Shown: positions 9,501 through 18,479, counted from the first letter of the stretch. The stretch: 64,000 nucleotides of DNA from Streptomyces changanensis (GCF_024600715.1 NZ_CP102332.1:5208001-5272000); one strand, 5' to 3'. Notes: generated from the sequence alone by a model not told the origin. Translations and numbers: made by a program.

Positions 9501-10724
9501 GTGCAGGGTCCGGGGCAGTACGCCGTGACGGAGCGCCTGCACCATCTTGATCAGTCCGCCGACGCCCGCGGCGGCCTGGCTGTGCCCGATGTTGGACTTC
9601 AGCGAGCCCAGCCGCAGCGGCCGCGCGGCGGTCCGCCCCCGGCCGTAGACCGCCGCGAGGGCGTCGACCTCGATGGGGTCGCCGAGCGTGGTGCCCGTGC
9701 CGTGCCCCTCGACCGCGTCGACGTCGTCGGGGCGTAACCGGGCCGCGGCGAGCGCCTGCGTGATGACGCGCTGCTGGGAGCGGCCGTTCGGGGCGGTCAG
9801 GCCGTTGCTGGCGCCGTCCTGGTTGACCGCGGAACCCGCGACGACCGCCAGGACGCGGTGGTCGTTGCGGCGCGCCTCGCTCAGGCGCTCCAGCAGGACG
9901 ATCCCGACCCCCTCGCCCCAGCCGGTGCCCTCGGCGGCCTCCGCGTACGAGCGGCACCTGCCGTCCGGCGAGAGGGCGCGCTGTCTGCTGAACTCGGTGA
10001 AGACGCCCGGTGTCGACATCACCGTCACCCCGCCCGCGACGGCCAGCGCGCACTCGCCCTGACGGAGCGCCTGCACGGCCATGTGCACGCTCACCAGCGA
10101 CGACGAACATGCCGTGTCGACGGTGAGGGCCGGACCCTCGAACCCGAGCACGTACGAGACGCGGCCGGAGAGCACGCTGCCCGCCGAGCCGATGCCCCAG
10201 TAGCCCTCCAGCTCCTTTGGGCCCGACCGCGCCAGCTGGGCGTAGTCCTGGCCCGTCGTCCCCACGAACACACCCGTCGGCGAGCCGCGCAGGCTCCCCG
10301 GGTCGATGCCCGCGTCCTCCAGCGACTCCCAGACGGTCTGCAGGAGCAGCCGCTGCTGCGGGTCCATCGCCAGGGCCTCGGTCCGGCCGATGCCGAAGAA
10401 CTCCGCGTCGAACTCCGTCGCCCCCTCCAGGAACCCGCCGGCCCTGGCGTACGTCGTGCCCGGGTGGTCCGGGTCGTCGTGGAAGAGCCGCTCCAGGTCC
10501 CAGCCCCGGTCCGCGGGGAAGTCCGCGACCGCGTCGCGCCCGGCGGCCACCAGGTCCCACAGGCCGTCGGGTGAGGTCACGCCACCCGGGTAGCGGCAGG
10601 CCATGCCCACCACCGCGATCGGCTCGTACGCCCGCTGCTCGGCCTGCCGCAACCGCTCGCGCGTGTCCTGCAGCTCGGCGGTGACACGCTTGAGGTACCG
10701 CAGTGTCCTGTCGTCGTCCGGCAT
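6489..10724 (-). CDS. Type I polyketide synthase, terminal module KS-AT-ACP-TE
   Basis: A 1411-residue PKS. Residues 1-35 form a coiled-coil N-terminal docking helix ([20 protein letters not shown]). KS spans about 36-460, with active Cys in [10 protein letters not shown] and His in GHGTGT and [11 protein letters not shown] spans about 560-880, with [14 protein letters not shown] (Ser near 661) and HAFH, which by the known specificity code favours malonyl-CoA. ACP Ser is in LGIDSLGA near 997. A Pro/Ala/Ser/Thr-rich linker of about 110 residues precedes the TE (GHSIGG, Ser near 1265). There is no KR, DH or ER, so extension here leaves a beta-keto group. The TE ends the assembly line. The gene starts 3 nt after the upstream PKS stop and its docking helix should receive that protein's C-terminus. 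Confidence 0.93.
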   Translation of the reverse strand: MPDDDRTLRYLKRVTAELQDTRERLRQAEQRAYEPIAVVGMACRYPGGVTSPDGLWDLVAAGRDAVADFPADRGWDLERLFHDDPDHPGTTYARAGGFLEGATEFDAEFFGIGRTEALAMDPQQRLLLQTVWESLEDAGIDPGSLRGSPTGVFVGTTGQDYAQLARSGPKELEGYWGIGSAGSVLSGRVSYVLGFEGPALTVDTACSSSLVSVHMAVQALRQGECALAVAGGVTVMSTPGVFTEFSRQRALSPDGRCRSYAEAAEGTGWGEGVGIVLLERLSEARRNDHRVLAVVAGSAVNQDGASNGLTAPNGRSQQRVITQALAAARLRPDDVDAVEGHGTGTTLGDPIEVDALAAVYGRGRTAARPLRLGSLKSNIGHSQAAAGVGGLIKMVQALRHGVLPRTLHVDRPTSKADWSGGGVSLLTEAVPWPRGERVRRAGVSSFGISGSNAHVVVEEAPPDAPAGAGEGPEPVTLPVVPWVLSARTPTALRAQAGRLHTHLTTARPDATPLQVGAALAHTRARFDHRAVLTGATRTELLAGLAAFGAGDLPGNAVLGVAARARKTAFLFSGQGSQQAGAGRGLAAAHPVFADALDAARAELDRHLDLPLRRVMDAPEGSPEAELLHRTGWTQPALFALEVALYRLVESWGFTPDFLMGHSIGELSAAHVAGVLSLADASALVAARGRLMQALPEGGAMVAVEATEDEVLRSLRGDDRLAVAAVNGPRSVVVSGAAEPLAAWQRAWRERGRRTRRLRVSHAFHSPLMRPALDELASVARSLSYHAPAVPIVSDVTGNFAEATDLTTPEYWVRHAERPVRFHDGVRRLEGAGVTAFLELGPSGVLTAMTRPCLRDPDAAVVAPALDGHAPEPAALMAALAELHAHGACGDLAALLPRDAARRVPLPTYAFQARRHWIDVPQTVRGTSPAPSADGAAPAPGGQGRPCGDAPGRADRGEPEGAGGERDVLGLVRTQMALVLGYEDGARIDPDLTLPELGIDSLGAVRFQRRLATVTGLTLPATLLVDHPTPAALAEHLRPLLTPSDPSVTPTPDATPTPALDAAPAPGAAAPPRAVPASGAAAPPSSTPAPGATPAPSAPNAPGLPSGTGTSGHPSTPNAARTPSDPGPPGAPGAPGAGGGPAVLLRDLHRRGRLGDAVPLLRAAAADLPTFTAADRPQGPPESVLVSDGPAAPAVVCVPSFLAGSGPHQFARFAAGFAHRPRMSALTLPGFGTSPLVPGSWRAAVDSLAAAALHTAGGAPLVLAGHSIGGVLAHAAAASLERAGHRVEGVVLIDTYEPEPAQQQAVFAWAMGRVLARDGAPAGLDDDVPAMGGYLRLFDDWTADPLTAPALLLTAERGPDAPDGADWRLWRAADTVAPVTGDHFSLLEEHAAHTAHAVEEWLRKELSCSRSA
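9136..9256. repeat. 121-bp segment identical to 14872-14992 (PKS KS-AT linker)
   Basis: By eye the two copies match at every base across 121 bp, with first mismatches at 9257 and just left of 9136; similarity continues at a lower level on both sides. Both copies encode the same part of the KS-to-AT linker in the two PKS genes, in the same orientation, 5736 bp apart. This fits recent module duplication or gene conversion, and marks a place where recombination could fuse or lose a module. Confidence 0.85.
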
Positions 10725-10727
10725 GGT

Positions 10728-13700
10728 TCAGCCCACCCCCAAGTCGTTGTCGATCAGGTCGAACAGGTCGTCGGCGGACGCTTCGTCGATGCGCTCCCGG
10801 CGCAGGCCGCCGCCGTCCTCGCCGTCCCCGCCGCCCCTGCCGTCGAGTGCCGTGAGCAGGGACCGCAACCGCGTGCGCACGGCCGGCACGTCGGACGCGG
10901 CGACCGACGGGAGCAGCCCGGCGAGCCGGTCCAGGTCCGCGTGGACGCCGGGCGCCGCCGCCTCCCGGGCCCCGGCGGCGTGCTCGTCGAGCAGCGTGCG
11001 CAGGTGCGCGGTGAGCGCGGAGACCGTCGGGTGGCCGAACACCAGGGTGGACGGCAGGGCGAGACCGGTCACCTGGCCCAGCCGGTTGCGCAGCCGCACC
11101 GCGCCCAGCGAGTCCAGACCCAGGTCCTTGAAGGGGCGCTCCGGGTCGACCGCGCCCGCGTCCTCGTGTCCGAGGACCACGGCGACCTCCGCCGCGACCG
11201 CCGCCAGCACGAGCGCGTACCGCTCCTCGGGCGCGGCGGCCGCGAGGCGCGCGGGCAGCGCCGGACCGGACCGGCCCGCGGGGACGTGCGCGGCCGGCAC
11301 CAGGGCCCGCAGCACGGCGGGCAGCGAGCCCTCCCGGGCCTGGGCGCGCAGGGCGCCCGGGTCGAGCCGGGCGGGCAGCAGCAGCGCGTCGTCCGTGCCG
11401 TGCACGGCGTCGAACAGGCGCAGCCCCTCGTCGGTGGTCAGCGGCGCCAGCCCCGACCTGCCCAGCCGGGCGACCCCCGCGTCACCGAGGTGCCGGGTCA
11501 TGCCGCTCGTCTCCTCCCACAGGCCCCAGGCCAGCGAGAGCGCCGGCAGTCCCTGGGCGCGCCGCCACTGCGCGAAGGAGTCGAGGAACGTGTTGGCGGC
11601 CGCGTAGTTGCCCTGGCCCGGCCCGCCGATGGTGCCCGCGACGGAGGAGAACAGGACGAACGCGGCGAGCGGCACGGACGCGGTCAGCTCGTGCAGGTGC
11701 AGCGCCGCGTCCACCTTGGGCGCCAGTACGCGGTCCAGCCGCTCGGGCGTCAGCGCCTCCAGGAGGCCGTCGTCGAGCGTCCCCGCGGAGTGGACGACGG
11801 CGGTCAGCGGATGCGCGGCGTCGACCGACGCGAGGAGCGCCGCCGTCGCCGACCGGTCGGTGACGTCGCAGGCCGCGACGGTGACCCGGGCGCCGAGGCC
11901 GGTCAGTTCGGCCGTCAGCTCCGCCACGCCCTCGGCGTCCGGGCCGCGGCGGCCGGCCAGGAGCAGGTGGCGCGCGCCCCGCTCGGCGGCGAGGTGCCGG
12001 GCCACCCGGGCGCCGAGTCCTCCGGTGCCGCCGGTGATCAGGACCGTGCCGTCCGGGTCGAAGGGGAGCGGCCCGCCGCGGGCGCCGCGGACCCGGACGG
12101 CACGGGGGACGTGGAGGACGCCGTCCCGTACGGCGACCTGGGGCTCGTCGGCGGCGAGCGCCCCGGGCAGGACGCGCGCCGGATCGTCGGAGGCGTCACC
12201 GGCCAGGTCGACGAGCGTGAAGCGGCCGGGGTGCTCGGACTGCGCGGTCCGCACCAGCCCCCACAGGGGCGCGAGGTCGGGAGCGACGGCCGCCCCGGGA
12301 GCGGTGGCCACGGCGCCCCGGGTGACCAGCACCAGCCGCGCGGCGGCGAACCGTTCGTCGGCCAGCCAGCCGCGCAGCAGCGCCAGGGTGTGGTGGGCGC
12401 GGGCGCGGGCCGCCTCCGCGGTGGGTGTGCCGTGGGCCGCCGGGACGAGCGCGACGACGGTGTCCGGTACGGGTCCGCCCACGTCGAGCGCTGCGGTGAG
12501 GTGGGGGAGGGAGCGGTAGGTGGGGAGGGGCGGGGCGAGGGAGCCGGCTGGGGTGTCCGCACCGGTCCCGGCGTCCGCACCGGTCCCGCCGGTCCCGGCG
12601 GGCCTGCCGGGACCGGCGGGCGTGCCGGCGCCGGTGCCCGGGTGCGGCAGGGTCGTCCCGTCCTCGGCCAGGACCGCCCAGCGCCCGGGCGCTGGGCCGA
12701 GGGCGGGGTCCGGGGCCGGTATCGCCTGCCAGTCCACGCGGAAGAGGCGATCGGCCGGGCCGCGTGCGCCGGTCAGGCGGTCCGCGGCCACGGGACGGGC
12801 CACGACCGAGTCGACGGTGACCACCGGGTCGCCGGCCGCGTCGACCGCGGACATCCGTACCGTCCCCTCGCCGAGCGGGGTGAGCGACACCCGCAGGTGC
12901 GTGGCGCCCGGCCGGCTGACGCGCACCCCGGACCAGGTGAACGGCAGCCACGCCTGCCCGGACCCTCCGTCGGCGTCGGCCAGTTCGGTGAGCTGGGCGT
13001 GGAACGCGGCGTCGAGCAGGGCCGGGTGCACCCCGTACCCCTCGGCGCCCCCGCCGTCAGCGGCCGTCGGGGCGTCCACCTCGGCGAGGAGCGCACCGTC
13101 ACGCCGCCAGGCGGCGCGCAGCCCGCGGAAGGCGGGCCCGTAACCGAAGCCGCGGTCGGCGAGCCGGTCGTAGAGGCCGTCGACGTCCAGCGGATCGGCG
13201 CCCGACGGGGGCCAGGCGGCGGTGGCGGGGGAGGCGTCGACGTGCGCCGGGGCGGGCGCGAGGAAGCCGGTGGCGTGCCGCGTCCAGTCGTCGCCGCCGG
13301 TCGCGTCGGCCGGCCGGGAGTGGATCGTCACCGGTCGCCGTCCCCGGGCGTCCGGGGCGCCGACCGACGCCTGCAGGTCGACGGCGCCCTCGGCGGGGAG
13401 CGGCAGCGGCTCCTCCAGCGTCAGCTCCTCGACCACGTCGCAGCCGACGTGCCCGGCGGCGAGGACGGCCATGTCCACGAAGGCGGTGCCCGGCAGCAGG
13501 ACCGTGCCGTGGACCGCGTGGTCGGCCGACCAGCCGTGCGTGCCCGGCGAGACCCGGCCGGTGAACAGCCATCCGCCGCCGTCGGCGCGCTCGGCCCCGG
13601 CGGTCAGGAGCCGGTGGCCGGTGGAGCGCAGTCCCGCGTCCCCGACATCGCCCGCGGCGGGCCGGGGCGCCGCCCAGTAGCGCGTCGACGCGAAGGCGTA

Positions 13701-16700
13701 CGTGGGGAGTTCGACGTCGCGCGCGTCGGCCGGGTCGAACACCACGGCCCAGTCCACCGGTACTCCGTGGGCGTGGGCGGCGGCCAGCGAGGCGGTGAAC
13801 TGCGCCTGTTCCCGCTCGCGGCGGGCCGAGCCGAGGACGGTCACGGCGGCCCGACCGGACCCCCCTTCCCGCCGTCCCCCCGCCCGCTCGACCGTCTGCT
13901 CCGCCGCCCGCTCCGCCGTCTGCTCCACCGCGAAGGTGAGGACGGGGTGCGGACTGATCTCGACGAACGTGGTGTGTCCCCCGTCGAGCAGCGCCCGGAC
14001 GGTCTCCTCGAACCGCACGGTGCGACGCAGGTTCCGGTACCAGTAGTCGGCGTCGAGACCACGGGTGTCGAACGCGCCGCCGGTGACCGTGGAGTGGAAG
14101 GGCACCTTTGCCGAGCGCGGCGCGATCGGTGCCAGGACCTCGGCCAGGCGCTCCCGGAGCGGCTCGACCTGGGGGGAGTGCGAGGCGTAGTCGACGGGGA
14201 TCCGCCGGGCCCAGACGCCCTCGGCGGCACAGCGGGCGAGCAGCCCGTCCAAGGCGTCGGGGTCCCCCGAAAGAGTGGCGGACGACGGGCCGTTGACGGC
14301 GGCGACGGATATGAGCCCGTCCCACTCCGCCAGGAGCGGCAGCAGCCGCTCGGGCGACGCCGTCACCGAGGCCATGCCGCCCCGCCCGGCCATCCCCGCG
14401 ATGGCCTTGCTGCGCAGCGCCACGACGCGGGCGGCGTCCTGGAGGGAGAGGCCCCCGGCGACGTACGCGGCGGCCATCTCGCCCTGCGAGTGTCCGACGA
14501 CGGCGTCCGGGTGCACGCCGTGGTGGCGCCAGAGCGCGGCGAGCGCCGCCATCACCGCGAACAGCGCGGGCTGTACGACGTCCACCCGGTCCAGTGGGGG
14601 AGCGCCGGGCGCCCCGCGCAGGACCTCGTCGAGCGCGAAGCCGGTGTGGGGCGCGAGCGCGGCGGCACAGGCGTCGAGCTCGTCGGCGAACGCGGGGTGC
14701 GCGGCGGCGAGTTCCCGGCCCATGCCGACCCACTGGGAGCCCTGGCCGGGGAAGACGAAGACGGTCTTGCCGGTCCGGGCGTGGGCCCGGGTCACCTGGT
14801 CCGTCTCCTCGCCCCGGGCGAGCGCGGCGACCGCGTCGAGGAGTTCGGTACGGGTGGTGCCGGTGAGGGCGGCCCGGTGGTCGAAGCGGGCGCGGGTGTG
14901 GGCGAGGGCGGCGCCGACCTGGAGGGGGGTGGCGTCGGGGCGTGCGGTGGTGAGGTGGGTGTGCAGGCGGCCGGCCTGGGCGCGCAGGGCGGCCGGCGTC
15001 CTGGCGGACAGCACCCACGGCGCCACAGGGGGCGTCGCCGACGAGAAGGCGGGGGGCCGCGGCGCCCCGGCCCCGGGCGTCCGCGTCCGTACGGCGGGCG
15101 CCTCCTCCACGAGGACGTGCGCGTTGGTCCCGCCCACGCCGAAGGCCGACACCCCCGCCCGGCGGACCCGTTCGCCGCGCGGCCACGGGACGGCCTCGGT
15201 CAGCAGGGAGACGCCGCCGCCGGACCAGTCGGCCTTGGGCGTGGGCCGGTCGACGTGCAGGGTCCGGGGGAGCGTTTCGTGGCGCAGCGCCTGGATCATC
15301 TTGATGAGCCCGCCGACGCCCGCCGCGGCCTGGCTGTGCCCGATGTTGGACTTCAGCGAGCCCAGCCGCAGGGGCCGTCCGGAGGGGCGGTCGCGGCCGA
15401 AGACGGCCGCGAGAGCATCGATCTCGATGGGGTCGCCGAGCGTGGTGCCCGTGCCGTGTCCCTCGATCGCGTCGACGTCGTGGGGGCGCAGGCCGGCGTC
15501 GGCGAGCGCCTGGGTGATGACGCGCTGCTGCGAGGGGCCGTTCGGAGCGGTCAGGCCGTTGCTGGCGCCGTCCTGGTTGACCGCCGTGCCCGGGATGAGG
15601 GCGAGGACACGGTGGTGGCGGCGTCGGGCCTCGCTGAGGCGCTCCAAAAGGAGCACGCCGATGCCCTCGGCCCAGCCGGTGCCGTCGGCGGCCTCCGCGT
15701 ACGAGCGGCACCTGCCGTCCGGGGAGAGCGCGCGCTGCCTGCTGAACTCGGTGAAGACCTTCGGCGTGGCCATCACGGTGGCGCCGCCCGCCACGGCGAG
15801 GGCGCACTCGCCCCGCCGCAGGGCCTGTACCGCCAGGTGCACGCCCACCAGGGACGACGAACAGGCCGTGTCGACGGTGAGGGCCGGGCCCTCGAAACCG
15901 AAGGCGTAGGCGACCCGGCCCGACAGGACGCTGCCCGCGGAGCCGATGCCCCAGTAGCCCTCCAGCTCGCCGGGGCCGGACCGCGCCACACCCTCGTAGT
16001 CCTGGCCGCTGCTGCCCACGTACACGCCGGTCGGCGACTTCCGCAGCCGGCCGGGGTCGATGCCCGCGTCCTCCAGGGCCTCCCAGACGGTCTGCAGGAG
16101 CAGCCGCTGCTGGGGGTCCATCGCCAGGGCCTCGCGGCGGGCGATGCCGAAGAACTCCGCGTCGAAGTCGGCGACCGGGTCGAGGAACCCGCCGGCCCGG
16201 GCGTAACTGGTGCCGGGCTGCTCGGGGTCGGGGGAGAAGAGGCCGTCGAGGTCCCAGCCCCGGTCGCGGGGGAAGTCGGAGACGACGTCGCGTCCGGCGG
16301 CCACCAGGTCCCACAGGCCGGCGGGGGAGGTCACGCCGCCCGGGTAACGGCAGGCCATGCCCACGACGGCGATGGGATCGCCGTCGAGGCACTCGCCCCG
16401 GACCCGGCTCCCGTCCCGGCCCTCGCCCGCCGCTTCCGGGGCGGGGACGTCGTCCTTTGGGGCGGCGAGGCCGAGCAGGTCGAGCAGGTGCTCCGCCACG
16501 GCGGCGGCCGTCGGATGGTCGAAGAGCAGGGTGAGCGGCAGGTCGAGGCCGGTGGCCCGGCCCAGCCGACCGGTCAGCTCCACGGCCGCGAGGGAGTGGT
16601 AGCCGTAGTCGCGGTAGGCCTTCTCCGGGTCGATGTCGAGCGGGTCCCCGCCCGCGAGGCCCGCGGTCTCCCCGCGCACCAGGTCGAGCAGGGCCGCCCG

Positions 16701-16823
16701 GCGGCGGTCGACCGGCAGCCCGGCCAGGCGTCCCGCCAGGTCCTCGGTCGGTCCGGGCTCCCCGGCCCGTACGTCCTCGGCCGGCCCCGTTCGCCGGGTC
16801 CGCCCGTCCATCGGGTCAGCCAT
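10728..16823 (-). CDS. Type I polyketide synthase ACP-KS-AT-DH-KR-ACP
   Basis: About 2031 residues. ATG at 16823 follows GGAGGA by about 5 nt; an in-frame GTG at 16835 behind GGGAG is an alternative. Domains: N-terminal ACP (Ser near 75 in YHSLAAVEL, the usual Asp replaced by His); KS (Cys near 319 in [10 protein letters not shown]); AT (GHSQGEMAAAYVAGG near 776, YASH near 878, the methylmalonyl code); DH (HAVHGTVLLPG near 1102 and HPALLDAAFH); KR (GGTGGLG near 1598, LDD motif of B-type reductases, Ser/Tyr/Asn site in FSSVAG and NYAAAN); ACP (LGLDSLGA near 1898); then a C-terminal docking tail. The predicted unit is an alpha-methyl-alpha,beta-unsaturated acyl chain. The leading ACP, without its own AT or KS, suggests loading by a separate enzyme or by the KAS III/free-ACP set. 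Confidence 0.93.
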   Translation of the reverse strand: MADPMDGRTRRTGPAEDVRAGEPGPTEDLAGRLAGLPVDRRRAALLDLVRGETAGLAGGDPLDIDPEKAYRDYGYHSLAAVELTGRLGRATGLDLPLTLLFDHPTAAAVAEHLLDLLGLAAPKDDVPAPEAAGEGRDGSRVRGECLDGDPIAVVGMACRYPGGVTSPAGLWDLVAAGRDVVSDFPRDRGWDLDGLFSPDPEQPGTSYARAGGFLDPVADFDAEFFGIARREALAMDPQQRLLLQTVWEALEDAGIDPGRLRKSPTGVYVGSSGQDYEGVARSGPGELEGYWGIGSAGSVLSGRVAYAFGFEGPALTVDTACSSSLVGVHLAVQALRRGECALAVAGGATVMATPKVFTEFSRQRALSPDGRCRSYAEAADGTGWAEGIGVLLLERLSEARRRHHRVLALIPGTAVNQDGASNGLTAPNGPSQQRVITQALADAGLRPHDVDAIEGHGTGTTLGDPIEIDALAAVFGRDRPSGRPLRLGSLKSNIGHSQAAAGVGGLIKMIQALRHETLPRTLHVDRPTPKADWSGGGVSLLTEAVPWPRGERVRRAGVSAFGVGGTNAHVLVEEAPAVRTRTPGAGAPRPPAFSSATPPVAPWVLSARTPAALRAQAGRLHTHLTTARPDATPLQVGAALAHTRARFDHRAALTGTTRTELLDAVAALARGEETDQVTRAHARTGKTVFVFPGQGSQWVGMGRELAAAHPAFADELDACAAALAPHTGFALDEVLRGAPGAPPLDRVDVVQPALFAVMAALAALWRHHGVHPDAVVGHSQGEMAAAYVAGGLSLQDAARVVALRSKAIAGMAGRGGMASVTASPERLLPLLAEWDGLISVAAVNGPSSATLSGDPDALDGLLARCAAEGVWARRIPVDYASHSPQVEPLRERLAEVLAPIAPRSAKVPFHSTVTGGAFDTRGLDADYWYRNLRRTVRFEETVRALLDGGHTTFVEISPHPVLTFAVEQTAERAAEQTVERAGGRREGGSGRAAVTVLGSARREREQAQFTASLAAAHAHGVPVDWAVVFDPADARDVELPTYAFASTRYWAAPRPAAGDVGDAGLRSTGHRLLTAGAERADGGGWLFTGRVSPGTHGWSADHAVHGTVLLPGTAFVDMAVLAAGHVGCDVVEELTLEEPLPLPAEGAVDLQASVGAPDARGRRPVTIHSRPADATGGDDWTRHATGFLAPAPAHVDASPATAAWPPSGADPLDVDGLYDRLADRGFGYGPAFRGLRAAWRRDGALLAEVDAPTAADGGGAEGYGVHPALLDAAFHAQLTELADADGGSGQAWLPFTWSGVRVSRPGATHLRVSLTPLGEGTVRMSAVDAAGDPVVTVDSVVARPVAADRLTGARGPADRLFRVDWQAIPAPDPALGPAPGRWAVLAEDGTTLPHPGTGAGTPAGPGRPAGTGGTGADAGTGADTPAGSLAPPLPTYRSLPHLTAALDVGGPVPDTVVALVPAAHGTPTAEAARARAHHTLALLRGWLADERFAAARLVLVTRGAVATAPGAAVAPDLAPLWGLVRTAQSEHPGRFTLVDLAGDASDDPARVLPGALAADEPQVAVRDGVLHVPRAVRVRGARGGPLPFDPDGTVLITGGTGGLGARVARHLAAERGARHLLLAGRRGPDAEGVAELTAELTGLGARVTVAACDVTDRSATAALLASVDAAHPLTAVVHSAGTLDDGLLEALTPERLDRVLAPKVDAALHLHELTASVPLAAFVLFSSVAGTIGGPGQGNYAAANTFLDSFAQWRRAQGLPALSLAWGLWEETSGMTRHLGDAGVARLGRSGLAPLTTDEGLRLFDAVHGTDDALLLPARLDPGALRAQAREGSLPAVLRALVPAAHVPAGRSGPALPARLAAAAPEERYALVLAAVAAEVAVVLGHEDAGAVDPERPFKDLGLDSLGAVRLRNRLGQVTGLALPSTLVFGHPTVSALTAHLRTLLDEHAAGAREAAAPGVHADLDRLAGLLPSVAASDVPAVRTRLRSLLTALDGRGGGDGEDGGGLRRERIDEASADDLFDLIDNDLGVG
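14872..14992. repeat. 121-bp segment identical to 9136-9256 (PKS KS-AT linker)
   Basis: This is the upstream-gene copy of the identical linker segment in the ACP-KS-AT-DH-KR-ACP gene. The flanks diverge: the first difference on the right is C at 14993 against T at 9257. It covers a constrained but non-catalytic linker, so nucleotide identity this complete is more likely recent exchange than selection on protein sequence. Confidence 0.85.
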
Positions 16824-16916
16824 GCCGTCCTCCACGTCGTCTCCCTGCGCCCCCGCGCCTCGCCGCCGCCCCCGCGCACGGGATGCGGCCACAGAGTTCC
16901 GTCGTCCGCCCTGGTG

Positions 16917-16949
16917 GGAGTGCCCTCCTCCGGTGGGGGAGGGCACTCC
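16917..16949 (-). terminator. Strong hairpin between hydrolase and PKS genes
   Basis: GGAGTGCCCTCC (16917-16928) pairs perfectly with GGAGGGCACTCC (16938-16949) across a 9-nt loop. It lies 14 nt past the hydrolase stop and 94 nt before the PKS start, on the transcribed side for both. There is no U-tract, as is usual for Streptomyces terminators. It could end or attenuate transcription from the divergent promoter, leaving the PKS genes partly on their own promoter. Confidence 0.6.
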
Positions 16950-16962
16950 TCGGGGGAGCCTC

Positions 16963-17814
16963 CTACGCGGAGGTGGCCCCGCCCGTCAGGAGGAAGGACC
17001 GGATGTGCGCGCTGAGCTGTTCCGGCTGGTCCTCGGGAATGAGGGTGTAGCTGTCTTCGATCTCGACGAGCCGGCCCTGGGGCAGCAGTTCGGCGAGCTT
17101 GCGCCCGTGCTCGGGCGGCATGACCTTGTCCTCGGCGGCCCACACCACGAGGGCGGGCCGGTCGAAGTCGCGCAACTTGGCGGCCCAGTCGAGGAGTTCA
17201 CTCTTCGGAGGGACGCCGAGCACGTACTTGCGCAGGTCGCGGCGGATCTCCTCGGAGCTCCACAGCGGGGTGAACCAGGCGTCCATCACCTCGTGCGGGA
17301 CCGGTCGCTTGCTCATCCAGCCCCAGGTCATGGGCAGTCGGCGCATCGGCTTCCACTTCAGGAGCTTGAAGGCGACGTTGATGCCGCCCGGCAGCTTCGC
17401 CGAGGTGAAGAGGTTGCTCCCGGGCAGACCCGGCGGGAAGTTGTCGAACGCCTCGCACGAGGTGATGACCAGGCGGCCGACGCGCTCGTCCCTGCCCGCG
17501 GAGACCAGGGCCTGCGCACCGCCCCAGTCGTTCATCACCAGCGTGACGTCGCGCAGGTCGAGCCGGTCGAGGAACTCCGCGACCAACCGGGCCACACCCG
17601 CGATCGACAGGTCCGCGTCCGGCTTCATCGGCCGGCGGTGACCGCCCAGCGGCAACGTCGGCACCACGCACCGGAAGTCGGAACGCAGGGACGCCACCAC
17701 GTTCCGCCACAGGGATCCGTCCATCGCGACCCCGTGCAGCAGGACCACGACCGGCTTCTCACCCCCGGTGTCCTGATACTCCACCGTGCCAGCCGAAAGG
17801 TCTACCTCAGCCAT
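16963..17814 (-). CDS. Alpha/beta hydrolase, haloalkane-dehalogenase-like, without obvious catalytic His
   Basis: A 283-residue alpha/beta hydrolase. ATG at 17814 follows GAGGAG by 7 nt. It shows the oxyanion motif LLHGVAMDGSLWR, a nucleophile elbow VMNDWGGAQAL (Asp nucleophile, as in haloalkane dehalogenases and epoxide hydrolases) and an acid residue in AAEDKVMPPEHG. The strand-8 position that normally holds the catalytic His reads EDSYTLIPEDQPEQ, with Ser-Tyr-Thr in place of GH. It is first on the leftward arm, directly behind the divergent promoter, and separated from the PKS genes by a hairpin. It may hydrolyse an ester, epoxide or lactone of the pathway, but the missing His leaves catalysis open. 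Confidence 0.8.
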   Translation of the reverse strand: MAEVDLSAGTVEYQDTGGEKPVVVLLHGVAMDGSLWRNVVASLRSDFRCVVPTLPLGGHRRPMKPDADLSIAGVARLVAEFLDRLDLRDVTLVMNDWGGAQALVSAGRDERVGRLVITSCEAFDNFPPGLPGSNLFTSAKLPGGINVAFKLLKWKPMRRLPMTWGWMSKRPVPHEVMDAWFTPLWSSEEIRRDLRKYVLGVPPKSELLDWAAKLRDFDRPALVVWAAEDKVMPPEHGRKLAELLPQGRLVEIEDSYTLIPEDQPEQLSAHIRSFLLTGGATSA

Positions 17815-18227
17815 TTCACATCTCCTCGGAGCTGTACGGGTTCGGGAGGTCGCGAAGGGATGCTCGCACCGGACGCAACGCTCGACGCCCAGTTGGGCGG
17901 CGTGGCGGCCACCCGGACGGGTGAGTCGGGGTAAGCAAAACACCTCGGGCTGCTTTTCGCCAGCAACAACCCGACCAGGAACGATCATTGCCCTTTAGGG
18001 CAATGGTCGGCCGACCGGTGCCTGGGTACAGTGGCGACTCCCGTACCGAAGCCGTCCGCCGCAAGGTGAAGGGCGCGTACACGGACGAGGTATGCCGTGC
18101 GGCTTCCGCCCGCACCCCAGAGGTCACCACTCCGGATTTCCGCCCTCGTCCCCTGGCGCAGCGGCCGGATCGCGGACTCATTTCACACCTCGGTCATCCC
18201 ATCACCGCGCATCGGAAAGGCTGTCCC
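17815..18227. promoter_or_regulatory. Divergent promoter region of the biosynthetic cluster
   Basis: This 413-bp gap separates the leftward hydrolase gene from the rightward ACP gene and is AT-richer than its surroundings. It must drive both arms. Besides the paired palindromes at 17983-18016 it has a candidate -10-like TACAGT at 18027-18032 for the rightward arm. I see no supported gene in it; frames reading into it lack ribosome sites. Confidence 0.7.
17983..18016. promoter_or_regulatory. Two adjacent palindromes, probable operator
   Basis: CATTGCCC and GGGCAATG form a perfect 8-bp inverted repeat around TTTA (17986-18005), extending to 10 of 11 matched pairs at 17983-18008. The perfect 12-bp palindrome GGTCGGCCGACC (18005-18016) follows, overlapping it by a few bases. 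The pair lies between the two divergent start sites and upstream of the candidate rightward -10 element, a typical spot for a dimeric repressor or activator. A hairpin role in RNA is possible but less likely here. Confidence 0.6.
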
Positions 18228-18479
18228 GTGATCACTGCCGAAGACGTATGTGCCCGCATCGCCAAGAAGCTCGGCGGCAAGGCGCAGGCGTACACCCTGA
18301 ACGAGGAAACCGCCTTCGACTCCGTGGGCCTGTCGAGTCTGCAGATAGCCGACATCGTCTACTCCATCGAGGACGACCTCGAGATCGAATTCGACGAGAG
18401 CAGGGCCGCGAGCGTGAAGACGGTCGCGGACCTGGTGAAGCTCGCCGAGGAGACCCAGCAGGGCAGCGCCGCCGCGTGA
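18228..18479 (+). CDS. Free-standing acyl carrier protein
   Basis: An 83-residue ACP. GTG at 18228 follows AAAGG by 8 nt; longer upstream frames have no ribosome site. The helix-II motif reads VGLSSLQIADIV, so the phosphopantetheine-accepting Ser is in LSSL where most ACPs have DSL. The acidic helix II and III (SIEDDLEIEFDE) are typical. It needs 4'-phosphopantetheine, presumably from the PPTase at 22869-23744. It is first in the rightward operon and shares GTGA with the methyltransferase gene, suggesting it carries the acyl chain that the following enzymes modify. Confidence 0.9.
   Translation: MITAEDVCARIAKKLGGKAQAYTLNEETAFDSVGLSSLQIADIVYSIEDDLEIEFDESRAASVKTVADLVKLAEETQQGSAAA

Noticed and set aside
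10941..17015. A 2000-codon open frame antisense to the PKS gene
   Set aside because: High-GC coding DNA leaves long open frames on the opposite strand; its translation is Gly/Arg/Pro/Val noise with no domain, and the sense strand encodes clear PKS domains.
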